From contig DDBL01000210.1 of the NCBI GenBank assembly GCA_002333425.1, forward strand, positions 5,826 to 28,199: 22,374 bases of DNA. Reading direction: 5' to 3'. A program made the translations under genes and the position numbers. How positions within the stretch are numbered: position 1 is the stretch's first letter; every line of letters begins with the position of its first letter. Source of the stretch: Leptospiraceae bacterium UBA2033 (GTDB taxonomy: Bacteria; Spirochaetota; Leptospiria; Leptospirales; Leptospiraceae). The notes under the pieces are model-generated. The model worked only from the letters and a program-made list of their open reading frames with translations, was not told the origin of the DNA and did not search any database. Positions 1-7,943 of this stretch are shown here, one piece after another.

Positions 1-617
1 GAAGTTTGTTCTGGACTACTTACATAATAAAAATTTCCGCCACCATTAACCGCAATATCTCGTAGAGACGTTTCGTTAAAGTCTTCGCCAAAACCAATAG
101 TCGTAGTAGAAACACCTCGAGAAATATGGTCACTTGCGATTTGGATAAATTGGGCAGGGTCTTTTATTCCAAGAGTAGCTTGACCATCGGTAAGTAAAAT
201 GACACGTTTGTAGGCGTTAGGAATTCCAGCCGACTCTACAGCACGGAGAGTTTGTAACCAACCACCACTTAAATTTGTAGAAGTTGCCACTTGAATAGAG
301 CGAATTTTATCAATTACAGCAGATTTTTCTTTGAGCTGAATTAGAGGTTGAACCACTTGCACGTCGGCAGAATAAGCAATTACAGTCAAGTAGTCATGCC
401 GAGTAAGCCAATTGACAAGCGAACATGCCGCTTCAATGGTAGCTTCCATTTTATCGCCTTTCATTGACCAACTTTTGTCAATTGCAAGCCCTATCACAAG
501 AGGTTGCCTTTGGGGAAGGTGTACTGCTGGTGGGGTTTTCATTTTGATCAACAGATTGTTGATTTGACGGGTTCCATTTACTATACTAGGTTTTTCTAAT
601 TTAGCCTCTATTTCCAT
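1..617 (-). CDS. VWA-domain protein, partial (C-terminus beyond the left edge)
   Basis: I translated this by hand because the gene runs off the window; about 205 residues are visible. They contain a von Willebrand factor A fold with a complete metal-ion-dependent adhesion site: D-K-S-W-S at 47-51, Thr114 in ATSTNL, and Asp144 in LLTDGQA. The order and spacing resemble bacterial YfbK-like VWA proteins, which usually bind protein partners through Mg2+. No signal peptide or membrane segment is visible at the N-terminus, so the seen part is probably cytoplasmic. The ATG at 617 is chosen because an in-frame TAA lies 27 bases upstream with no other start between; no clear Shine-Dalgarno precedes it. 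The gene is divergent from the DCC gene. The missing C-terminus could hold a further domain, and the specific role is unknown. Confidence 0.85.
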   Translation of the reverse strand, partial: MEIEAKLEKPSIVNGTRQINNLLIKMKTPPAVHLPQRQPLVIGLAIDKSWSMKGDKMEATIEAACSLVNWLTRHDYLTVIAYSADVQVVQPLIQLKEKSAVIDKIRSIQVATSTNLSGGWLQTLRAVESAGIPNAYKRVILLTDGQATLGIKDPAQFIQIASDHISRGVSTTTIGFGEDFNETSLRDIAVNGGGNFYYVSSPEQT

Positions 618-694
618 TCGACAAACAATAAGGAGTATAAGAACTTATGCAAGTAGAAATAGATTTAGTGGAAGAAAAAATTTAAAGATAAACA

Positions 695-743
695 AGATAG
701 AATAACAGACAGTGGTAACTACCCACTGTCTGTTATTCTATCT
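695..743. repeat. Perfect 21-bp inverted repeat (hairpin) before the DCC gene
   Basis: The arms at 695-715 and 723-743 are perfect reverse complements (AGATAGAATAACAGACAGTG plus one G), with a 7-base loop. They lie between two divergent genes, so the hairpin is not a terminator for either. The right arm ends about 4 bases before the AAAGGAG ribosome binding site of the gene at 756, so an mRNA starting upstream would carry a strong stem directly 5' of the ribosome site. It could instead be a DNA-level operator or a mobile palindrome. Confidence 0.85.
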
Positions 744-755
744 GTCTAAAGGAGT

Positions 756-1208
756 ATGGACAAAATCATTTTATTCGATGGAGTATGCAATCTTTGTAAT
801 GCTTCCGTAAATTTTGTCATTGATAGGGATTCCCAAAAGAAGTTTAAGTTTGCATCATTGCAATCTGCATTTGCTCAAACCTTGGTTTCCAAAGAAAATA
901 AAGATTATAAACTTCATACTAAAAGAGGCTTACTACCGTTAAATGAAGAAATTCAAAATGAACTAAACTCCCTAAATTCAATTATTTATTTTGAAAATGG
1001 AATTTTTTATACCAAATCTGATGCAGTACTTCGCATTGCATTACACCTTGATGGAATTTACAATCTCATTTCCATTGGAAAAATTTTTCCTACTTCTTTG
1101 CGTGATTTTATCTATGAGTATATAGCCCGTAACCGCTACCGATGGTTTGGAAAATCGGACTCTTGTCGTATGCCGACATCTGAGTTAAAGGATAGGTTTT
1201 TGGGGTGA
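756..1208 (+). CDS. DCC-family (DUF393) thiol-disulfide oxidoreductase-like protein
   Basis: The 150-residue product begins with the family hallmark DGVCNLC (Asp8 to Cys14), whose CxxC pair resembles a thioredoxin-type redox centre. It ends with an Arg-Tyr-Arg-Trp-Phe-Gly stretch and a conserved Cys-Arg-Met-Pro, also typical of the family. Members are usually about 130 residues, so this one carries a modest insertion around residues 45-75. It has no signal peptide and is presumably cytoplasmic. The ATG follows AAAGGAG at a good distance. Physiological substrates of the family are poorly defined; a redox role is inferred from the CxxC motif. The gene is alone on this strand, converging on lnt, with a repeat pair in between. 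Confidence 0.9.
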   Translation: MDKIILFDGVCNLCNASVNFVIDRDSQKKFKFASLQSAFAQTLVSKENKDYKLHTKRGLLPLNEEIQNELNSLNSIIYFENGIFYTKSDAVLRIALHLDGIYNLISIGKIFPTSLRDFIYEYIARNRYRWFGKSDSCRMPTSELKDRFLG

Positions 1209-1217
1209 GGGGATTTT

Positions 1218-1375
1218 TTGCCACAGAGACACGGAGGCACAGAGTAGAGGGTTGGTGAGGTTTTGTAATGCTGTCGGTTCAACATAAGCAGTAGACAATA
1301 AACTCCGAAGAGACTGAGATTATTTCTTCTATATTCATCTCTCCATAACTCTGTGTCTCGGTGCCTCTGTGGCAA
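1218..1375. repeat. Inverted pair of CACAGAG-family arms between convergent genes
   Basis: The left arm at 1218-1245 (starting TTGCCACAGAGACACGGAGG) and the right arm at 1348-1375 are near-perfect reverse complements over 28 bases, with a few changes. They enclose about 100 bases with no relation to the interior of the other full pair (15922-16120). The element fills most of the gap between the convergent DCC and lnt genes and may fold as a long hairpin in either transcript. A small open frame read through it is repeat-derived and is not called as a gene. Confidence 0.85.
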
Positions 1376-1383
1376 ATAGCTCA

Positions 1384-3132
1384 TTATCTTTTTCGATAAA
1401 CCTTCCATCCGAAATAGCCAGAGCAGATAACAATGAATAGCCAGACAAGTAGGTTTCCAAAACGCACATAGAAAGTAGGTGCGGAAGAAATTACATCCAC
1501 TCGACTAGAATAGTATTCGCTAGTTCCCAAATCGGTCATGGTGTTGTTTACGATTCTACCCATATGATCTACAAATGCCGAAGTTCCTGAATTTGTAGAA
1601 CGCACCATCCAACGACGAAACTCGATGGAGCGAAGTCTTGCAAGTTCTAAGTGTTCGTAACTCTCTACTGTTTTTCCATACCACTTGTCATTGGTAATAT
1701 TCACAATAAAATCAGGCATTTCGGTTTTGTAAAATTTGCGAACGAATTCTGGTAAAATTACTTCGTAACAAATTAACGGAAGAAATTTTCCAGCAGACTC
1801 TAACTCGGAAATATTTTCCTTATAGTAGTCGCGATGCGCTTGCATATTCATAAAACTGGAATCTACCCATTTGAGTTGCGGCTTATTAAACGTAACCTCT
1901 GTTTTATTTTTGAAATAGGTAATGAGATTTTGTTCTTCGCCAGGAATAAATCTTCCTATTTGAGGAATGATATCGTAGAGAATTGGAAAAGTTTCGCCAA
2001 ACGGAATGTATTCGCCAAATGCAAGCAAGTAAGACTTTCGATAAAACTCTCCTCGATTTCCATTTGGATCAAACAAAGTAGAGCTATTGTGAAAACGTAA
2101 ATTTTCCTTAGAAGGTTTATTGTCTGCGAATGACGCATCTAGTTCGTTAAAATAAAAGTTTGTCTTAAAACGATTACTCAGTTGATAAATCAAAGACTCA
2201 AACCTTGCCCAGTAAATCAAATCATAACTCGTAGTTTCGAGTGCATTTCGTGTAGAGTAAAAGGGAACACCAGATTCAGGAAGCACAATCAAGTCAGGTC
2301 TTTTGGAATCAGAGCCTTCAATCACAAGCCTTTCAATTCGATTCATCAGTGCTTCCATTGTTTCTCTGACTCGCCCATCTCGAAACTCAAGCGGAGCGTC
2401 CGGTTGGATAATCAAAACTTGTTTGGAATAGGCTGGCTCTACAGAATTCCATTTCCAAAATAAAATTCCACCAATAGCGGCAAATAGAAATAATACCGAA
2501 AGTGATTGGAGCAGATAACGCACAGTAAGCGATTTATATCTTTGTGATTTAGATTTTATAATTCGCCAAATTGGATATTGAAATAACGGATAAGACACAA
2601 TAAACACTAGAATCGAAAGTCCATAAACTCCCGTGTATTCTACAACTTGCGATAAAATCAAATTACCCGCTAACAAATTTCCATAGTACCAAGGAAAAAT
2701 CTGCCAAGTAAAAAATTCAGCTAAGATTACAATAAGTCCAGGAATAAAAATATTGTGTCGTCCTAGTTTTTTTCGGAAGTAACTGAGTAAAACCATGATT
2801 ACCCCGAACTTCCAGTTTACAATTAACGCATACAAAATAAAAAGAGGAATCGCCATCCAAATCGGAAATCCCCCAAATACCACAAGCATGTAGTTAATCC
2901 AATAATAAGAAAATGTACAAAAGAAAATAGAAAAGAGAAGTCCCTTCTTGAGTAATACTTTGTATTGACCTCGATACTTCTCTTCTATCCAAAAAAGCCC
3001 AAACGGAGCAATAAAAACAAGCTCACTCAACCCATAAGGCACAAACGAAAGGGTAGAAAAAATTCCTACCCAGAGATAACAAAATGTGTTAAAGAAGATG
3101 GATTTTTTGAACTTGGAAAAAAGGTTACGCAT
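1384..3132 (-). CDS. lnt: Apolipoprotein N-acyltransferase
   Basis: Lnt transfers a fatty acid from phospholipid to the N-terminal cysteine of diacylated lipoproteins, the last step of lipoprotein maturation in the inner membrane. The 582-residue protein has about six hydrophobic segments in the first 225 residues, then a carbon-nitrogen hydrolase domain, then a final hydrophobic segment near 560-575. The catalytic triad is visible: Glu286 in LPES, Lys366 in RKSYLL before GEYIPFGE, and Cys455 in LICYE. It is longer than the E. coli enzyme (about 512), partly through extra residues between the catalytic Lys and Cys. The ATG lies 6 bases after the gpmI stop, with a GGAGAGGA ribosome site inside the end of gpmI, so the two are probably translated from one mRNA. 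The lipoproteins elsewhere in the window are expected substrates. Confidence 0.93.
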   Translation of the reverse strand: MRNLFSKFKKSIFFNTFCYLWVGIFSTLSFVPYGLSELVFIAPFGLFWIEEKYRGQYKVLLKKGLLFSIFFCTFSYYWINYMLVVFGGFPIWMAIPLFILYALIVNWKFGVIMVLLSYFRKKLGRHNIFIPGLIVILAEFFTWQIFPWYYGNLLAGNLILSQVVEYTGVYGLSILVFIVSYPLFQYPIWRIIKSKSQRYKSLTVRYLLQSLSVLFLFAAIGGILFWKWNSVEPAYSKQVLIIQPDAPLEFRDGRVRETMEALMNRIERLVIEGSDSKRPDLIVLPESGVPFYSTRNALETTSYDLIYWARFESLIYQLSNRFKTNFYFNELDASFADNKPSKENLRFHNSSTLFDPNGNRGEFYRKSYLLAFGEYIPFGETFPILYDIIPQIGRFIPGEEQNLITYFKNKTEVTFNKPQLKWVDSSFMNMQAHRDYYKENISELESAGKFLPLICYEVILPEFVRKFYKTEMPDFIVNITNDKWYGKTVESYEHLELARLRSIEFRRWMVRSTNSGTSAFVDHMGRIVNNTMTDLGTSEYYSSRVDVISSAPTFYVRFGNLLVWLFIVICSGYFGWKVYRKR

Positions 3133-3138
3133 AACAGA

Positions 3139-4785
3139 CTATATCCTCTCCAACAAACTAGGCAAATACCCTTCCGGTGCTTCATAGCCAAGTAAATCCA
3201 AAACGGTAGCTGCAATATTTCCAAGTCCTGCCTCCGAACTACCATTTAATTTCCAACGATTTTCTTTGTCGTAAATAACAAGATTCACTGGATTTAAAGT
3301 ATGACTGGTTTTTGGAACAAACTTGTCGCCTGCTTTTTGTGGATTTCCTTTTTTGTCTAGTTGGAGCATTTCGTCTGCGTTGCCGTGGTCTGCCGTGATT
3401 AATAAAGTGTAACCGCTTTTCTCGCAGGCGGATTTTAATCTCTCGATACAAGTATCCAAGAACTCAAGGCTTCTCACTGTTGCCGCATAATTGCCTGTAT
3501 GCCCTACCATGTCTCCATTAGCATAATTTACTCGGAGGAAATTGTATTTATTACTTTCTAAAGCAGAGATTAATGTATCCGTAATTTCTTTTGCTTTCAT
3601 TTCTGGTTTTTGGTCAAATGGAATTACATCAGAAGGAATTTCTTGGAAAGTCTCGAAGTTTTTATCCAAGTAGCCGCTTTTATTTCCATTCCAGAAAAAA
3701 GTTACGTGACCGTATTTTTGGGTTTCGGAAATGGCGTATTGTTGTAATTTTTCGCCAATTAAATACTCACTCAAAGTTCTGTCTATGGCGGGAGGGGTTA
3801 CTAGGTATTTGTCGGGAAGTTTTAAATCTCCGTCGTATTGCATCATCCCCGCGTAATATACATCCGGCTTTCTCCCACGGTTGAATTTATCGAACGTTTC
3901 TGCAGTGAGTGCGAGGCTAATTTCGATTGCCCTATCTCCTCGAAAGTTAAAGAATACTACAGAGTCTCCGTCTAGAATTTTTCCAACTGCGCCGCTATTG
4001 TCTCCTATCACAAATCCAGGAAGATACTGATCAATAACCGCAGGATCTTCTTTTCGGAAAGTTTCGATTGCTTCTTCGGCTGACGAAAAAGTTCTACCTT
4101 CCCCTTTCACATGAAAATTCCAACCGCGCTCTACCATCGACCAGTCTGCCTCATAACGATCCATCGTAATTGTCATTCGACCACCACCTGAAGCAATCTT
4201 CACATCGAAGTTGGTATCGCGTTGTTCGGATAAAAACTTTTCAAAAGGTCTGACGTAATCCAAAGCTGATTTTTCAGGAACATCTCGACCATCGAGGAGA
4301 ATATGAACTCTAACTTTAGAAACACCTTCTTTTTTGGAGGCGGAAATCATTGCTTTTAAATGGTCGATATGGCTATGAACATTTCCGTCAGAAAGTAAAC
4401 CTAAGAAATGAAGAGTGGACTTTTTTGTTTTTACATTTGCGATAAGTTCTTTCCAGACATTGCCTTGGAACATTTCGCCAGAATCAATCGAGTTACTCAC
4501 TAACTTTGCGCCTTGGTCAAAAATTCTTCCGCAACCAAGAACGTTATGCCCCACTTCCGAATTTCCCATGTCATCGTCAGACGGCATACCTACCGCTTTT
4601 CCGTGTGCTTTGATATGAATTGTAGAATGATTTGTCCAGAGATGATTTAGTGTAGGGAGTTTGGCACCGGCAATTGCATTTCCCGCATCAGCGCCTTTTT
4701 CGGTGTAACCTACTCCGTCAAGAATTACAAGTAGTACTTTGTCCGTAGTTGTTTTTAGATTTTGTTTTTTGACTAGCTTTAACAT
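3139..4785 (-). CDS. gpmI: 2,3-bisphosphoglycerate-independent phosphoglycerate mutase
   Basis: GpmI interconverts 3- and 2-phosphoglycerate in glycolysis and gluconeogenesis using two Mn2+ ions and a phosphoserine intermediate. The 548-residue length fits the family (about 510-550). Visible landmarks are LDGVG with metal ligand Asp23, the catalytic Ser76 in DMGNSEVGH, SDGNVHSH with His137, LLDGRD, and the C-terminal TADHGNADEM metal site. The product is cytosolic. The ATG at 4785 follows GAGGTAA at good spacing. About 12 extra residues precede the usual LVILDG start of the fold, which is ordinary. The gene sits between the ABC-F gene (74 bases upstream) and lnt (6 bases downstream). Confidence 0.97.
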   Translation of the reverse strand: MLKLVKKQNLKTTTDKVLLVILDGVGYTEKGADAGNAIAGAKLPTLNHLWTNHSTIHIKAHGKAVGMPSDDDMGNSEVGHNVLGCGRIFDQGAKLVSNSIDSGEMFQGNVWKELIANVKTKKSTLHFLGLLSDGNVHSHIDHLKAMISASKKEGVSKVRVHILLDGRDVPEKSALDYVRPFEKFLSEQRDTNFDVKIASGGGRMTITMDRYEADWSMVERGWNFHVKGEGRTFSSAEEAIETFRKEDPAVIDQYLPGFVIGDNSGAVGKILDGDSVVFFNFRGDRAIEISLALTAETFDKFNRGRKPDVYYAGMMQYDGDLKLPDKYLVTPPAIDRTLSEYLIGEKLQQYAISETQKYGHVTFFWNGNKSGYLDKNFETFQEIPSDVIPFDQKPEMKAKEITDTLISALESNKYNFLRVNYANGDMVGHTGNYAATVRSLEFLDTCIERLKSACEKSGYTLLITADHGNADEMLQLDKKGNPQKAGDKFVPKTSHTLNPVNLVIYDKENRWKLNGSSEAGLGNIAATVLDLLGYEAPEGYLPSLLERI

Positions 4786-4807
4786 ATTTACCTCGATTCA
4801 TTCTAAG

Positions 4808-4834
4808 TGAATAATTTCTACAGGTAGCTGTCAA
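4808..4834 (-). promoter_or_regulatory. Possible promoter ahead of gpmI
   Basis: On the minus strand the 74-base gap before gpmI holds a perfect TTGACA (4829-4834) and, after 15 bases, TATTCA (4808-4813). The -10 match and the spacing are poor, so this is only a candidate for an internal promoter allowing gpmI-lnt expression apart from the upstream genes. Confidence 0.25.
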
Positions 4835-4859
4835 CGGGATTTATCTAAAAAAGCTAATT

Positions 4860-6500
4860 TTAGTTCTTAGCCAACATCGAACCACCTGCGGCTCTTTTGA
4901 AAAATTCTGCCCCTTCTTTTTCGAGATACTCGTCGTATGTACCTTTGAAGTCAATTACCTGTCCGGGGGTAACTTCGATTATGCGCGTAGCAAGAGAAGA
5001 TACAAATTCCCGGTCATGTGTTACAAATATCACAGTTCCTTCAAAAAGAGAAAGTGCGTAGTTAAGTGCTTCGATACTTTCTAAGTCCAAGTGGTTGGTT
5101 GGCTCATCGAGGGCGAGAACATTGTCCTCTGCCATAATCATGCGAGATAGGATGAGTCTAGACTTCTCGCCTCCAGATAAAACACTTGTATTCTTCTGTG
5201 CCATATCGCCACTAAAAAGCATACGACCTAACATACTGCGGATAACGGTTGTATCAGTACCATCTGGCGCATAACGGTAAAGCCACTCAATGAGAGTTGC
5301 GGCATCTTGTCCAATTCCATCTTTATGATCTTGTGGAAAATAGGAAGCCGACATACTTGCTCCATGTTCTACTTTTCCACTGTCCGGTTCCATTTGTTTC
5401 AGGAGACATTTAAGTAGAGTAGTTTTACCAACACCGTTAGTTCCAATGATACCAACTTTTTCACCTTTAGAGATAGAAATACTCACATCATTAAAAATAG
5501 GAACGTCATACGATTTAGAAATTCCAACTGCAGTGATTACATCTTTACCGAGTGGTTTTGACATTTTGAATCGAATATAAGGAGATACACGAGAAGAGGG
5601 TTTAATTTCGATTTGCCCTGATTTTAGTTTATCAATTAACTTTGCGCGAGAGGTTGCTTGTTTAGCTTTACTTGCATTGGCACTGAATCGACTTACGAAT
5701 TCTTGTAAGTCTGCAATTTTTTCTTTGGTTCGTTTGTTATCATTAATCAACTGCTCGCGCGCCATCGTAGAAGCTTCCATGTAGTCATCATAATTTCCAG
5801 GGTAAACTCTGATTACATTATAATCCAAGTCGGCAATATCGGTTGCGATAGAATTGATAAAATGTCTATCGTGGGAGATAACAATTAATACCCCCGTGTG
5901 ATTTCGTAAAAAATCTTCGAGCCATTTGATGGTCTTGATATCCAAGTTGTTGGTTGGCTCATCTAAAAGTAAAATTTCTGGTTTTTGGAAAAGAACTTGT
6001 GCGAGTAACACGCGTAATTTGTATCCACCTGTAATCGTAGACATTTTTTCTTGGTGGATGCTTGATGGAATTCCCAAACCTTCTAACAATTCACCCGCGT
6101 AACTTTCTGCTTCGTAACCGTCTAAATCTGCGTATTGTTCTTCTAATTCACTGGCGCGAATTCCTTGTTCTTCTGACATTTCTGGAAGAGAGTAGAGTCT
6201 GTCTCTTTCTTCGTGAACAGTCCAAAGTTCTTTGTGTCCCATTAAGACTGTGTTCATTACTGTAACATTTTCGTATTCGTAATGATCTTGTTTTAAAAAT
6301 CCGATGCGCATTCCTTTATCGACGGAAACTACGCCCATGTGAGGTTGTTCAATCCCTGCTAGGATTTTTAAAAATGTGGACTTTCCACTTCCATTTGCTC
6401 CAATGAGACCGTATCTACAGCCTTCTTTGAATTTAATACTTACATCTTCGAATAAAGTTTTTTTTCCGTATCGGATTGTTACGCCAGCAGCACTAATCAT
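4860..6500 (-). CDS. ABC-F family ATPase, YbiT type
   Basis: ABC-F proteins are soluble twin-ATPase proteins that bind ribosomes and adjust translation rather than transport. The 546 residues contain two nucleotide-binding domains: Walker A GANGSGKST (34-42) with Walker B LLLDEPTNNLD (Glu181), and Walker A GTNGVGKTT (353-361) with signature LSGGEK (441-446) and Walker B LALDEPTNHLD (Glu466). The first signature is the divergent ITGGYK. A charged linker lies around 240-320. The stretch MGHKELWTVHEERDRLYSLPEMSEE-like at 88-111 closely matches the YbiT branch as I know it. No transmembrane segments are present. The start follows the upstream lipoprotein stop by 39 bases and lacks a strong ribosome site. 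An antibiotic-protection role is not suggested by anything seen here. Confidence 0.94.
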   Translation of the reverse strand: MISAAGVTIRYGKKTLFEDVSIKFKEGCRYGLIGANGSGKSTFLKILAGIEQPHMGVVSVDKGMRIGFLKQDHYEYENVTVMNTVLMGHKELWTVHEERDRLYSLPEMSEEQGIRASELEEQYADLDGYEAESYAGELLEGLGIPSSIHQEKMSTITGGYKLRVLLAQVLFQKPEILLLDEPTNNLDIKTIKWLEDFLRNHTGVLIVISHDRHFINSIATDIADLDYNVIRVYPGNYDDYMEASTMAREQLINDNKRTKEKIADLQEFVSRFSANASKAKQATSRAKLIDKLKSGQIEIKPSSRVSPYIRFKMSKPLGKDVITAVGISKSYDVPIFNDVSISISKGEKVGIIGTNGVGKTTLLKCLLKQMEPDSGKVEHGASMSASYFPQDHKDGIGQDAATLIEWLYRYAPDGTDTTVIRSMLGRMLFSGDMAQKNTSVLSGGEKSRLILSRMIMAEDNVLALDEPTNHLDLESIEALNYALSLFEGTVIFVTHDREFVSSLATRIIEVTPGQVIDFKGTYDEYLEKEGAEFFKRAAGGSMLAKN

Positions 6501-6539
6501 AATGCCAGAATTTACAAGCCTAGTGGCTAGCCAAGCAAA

Positions 6540-7943
6540 TTAAGGGCAGGCTAAGTCTACAGTGACCGTATCCCGAATAGCAGCCGAAACAGAAAACTCA
6601 GTTGAACGAACAATCGTATCAGGATACCCGTCTACTTTTGCTGTATCACTTACACATTGAAGTCTGTAATTTCCTTCATGAATGTATTTGATCTTGGAAG
6701 TTCCTTGTTGGACGGGGATAGAGGCAAGAGGAAGCTGGGTAAAAAATTCAGTTTCCTCTTTTCTAAAAATATTATAGTAATGATTAAGAGATTTGGTTCC
6801 ACCAGTAATATACAATGTGGATGCAGTCTCTGGGTAAATAATCCTAGACCTAGATTGGATATTTCCTCCAGAATCGAGCTGACCTGCATGGTTGTATCTC
6901 CAATCACTAATTCCAATAAAAGTCTGAATTACTCCTGCGGCAGTTGTGTATGAATGAACCATTAAATTTTCTTTTATATTCATTCTAACTTCTAGTATAT
7001 ACGGATCTGCGCCGCCACGGATACTCATATCTTCTTGTCCTATCTGCAACGCATGAAACACTGGAAACATCGCGGGTGTTTTAATTGACTTATCTGCATC
7101 GGTTGTGCCTGGAATATAATTGTTTCTTGGAACAATATTCACGCCACCACTTCTAATTAAATTGTTATCGAATAGAGTATTGGTTTTTAAAGCTCCGTTT
7201 TCTCGTCCCCAGCCTGTAACAAAATTCCTTACATAAATTCCTGACGCATAGTATTTTGTTGGTTGTCCATCTGCACCACCACCTGTAATAGCTGCAGTTG
7301 GATCATTCGAAGGAAATTTCACACCCTCTCCATTAAAAAATTGATTGATGAGTGCGATTGAAATTTTACTCGTTAATTCACAGCTTGTGCCGCCTAACGC
7401 ATATGGAATAGAACAATACACTTGTCTTTGAGTTGCAATAAAATCCCAGTATTTTTTGGAAGCACGAACATCTGTAACTCCTAAATCTAATCCGGCTAAA
7501 CTTTGTTGGTCTTTGGAAGAAATACGTATCTCCCCAATATCTATAAAAAAATTTAGTTCTTTTGCAGATGGCAAGCCAAAAGTATCAAAAACTGGCTCTT
7601 GTCCATCTCCATTTGTATCCTGGTAAAGTTGTCCGGTTCCATTATTGTATTCTGAAAAATCCAATGGGGAATCGGTAGCGTAGGTTCCTTTTAATAAAAG
7701 TAACATTCGATTATTAAATAAACTACTAAGAACTGCGTAAGGAACTCCTTTGTATTTTCCTACGTTTGCTTTTGCATTATCGCAGCCTGTAAAAAAAATA
7801 GAAAAAAGAACTAAAATACTCACCATATGCACAATTGCGTAAAGTGAGTTGACAGGGGCAATCGTCAACTTGGCTGCCGCCCAAACCCGCATATTTATTG
7901 ATTCGCTTTCGCTATTAAGCATTGCATTTTTCATAAATTTCAT
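6540..7943 (-). CDS. Lipoprotein of unknown function with an unusually long leader
   Basis: I do not recognise this 467-residue protein. A hydrophobic stretch ends in a spirochaete-style lipobox, FFTGC, with Cys54 as the predicted acylated residue. The mature part is polar, with a Gly/Asn/Asp-rich QDTNGDGQ (possible Ca2+ loop), few cysteines and many beta-type stretches; it is probably surface- or periplasm-facing. The ATG at 7943 overlaps the upstream stop as ATGA, favouring coupled translation from there, but this places 53 residues before the lipid cysteine, far more than usual. A start at 7826 would give a 14-residue signal without a basic N-region and has no ribosome site. Residues of the leader are encoded by an atypically G+C-rich block (7834-7930). 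It is co-transcribed in all likelihood with the barrel-like gene upstream. Confidence 0.75.
   Translation of the reverse strand: MKFMKNAMLNSESESINMRVWAAAKLTIAPVNSLYAIVHMVSILVLFSIFFTGCDNAKANVGKYKGVPYAVLSSLFNNRMLLLLKGTYATDSPLDFSEYNNGTGQLYQDTNGDGQEPVFDTFGLPSAKELNFFIDIGEIRISSKDQQSLAGLDLGVTDVRASKKYWDFIATQRQVYCSIPYALGGTSCELTSKISIALINQFFNGEGVKFPSNDPTAAITGGGADGQPTKYYASGIYVRNFVTGWGRENGALKTNTLFDNNLIRSGGVNIVPRNNYIPGTTDADKSIKTPAMFPVFHALQIGQEDMSIRGGADPYILEVRMNIKENLMVHSYTTAAGVIQTFIGISDWRYNHAGQLDSGGNIQSRSRIIYPETASTLYITGGTKSLNHYYNIFRKEETEFFTQLPLASIPVQQGTSKIKYIHEGNYRLQCVSDTAKVDGYPDTIVRSTEFSVSAAIRDTVTVDLACP
7834..7930. other. G+C-rich block inside the lipoprotein leader, possible inserted repeat
   Basis: The core at 7848-7890 is about 63% G+C (27 of 43 bases counted), against about 37% around it. 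It holds a 7-bp inverted repeat, AGTTGAC at 7847-7853 and GTCAACT at 7864-7870. It encodes the stretch just before the hydrophobic signal core. Whether it is a repeat copied elsewhere cannot be told from this window. Confidence 0.4.

Noticed and set aside
1..617. VWA protein as part of a defence or MoxR-type chaperone system
   Set aside because: Only one truncated gene is visible, with no AAA+ ATPase or other partner beside it in the window.
1136..1408. 90-residue open frame on the minus strand across the convergent gap
   Set aside because: It is read through both CACAGAG arms and overlaps the ends of DCC and lnt; its sequence is what such repeats encode in any open frame.
6062..6265. 67-residue plus-strand open frame inside the ABC-F gene
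   Set aside because: It is antisense to a strongly conserved coding region and has no ribosome site or family match.
4860..6500. ABC-F gene as an antibiotic-resistance determinant
   Set aside because: Sequence features match the housekeeping-like YbiT branch, not the known ribosome-protection branches.
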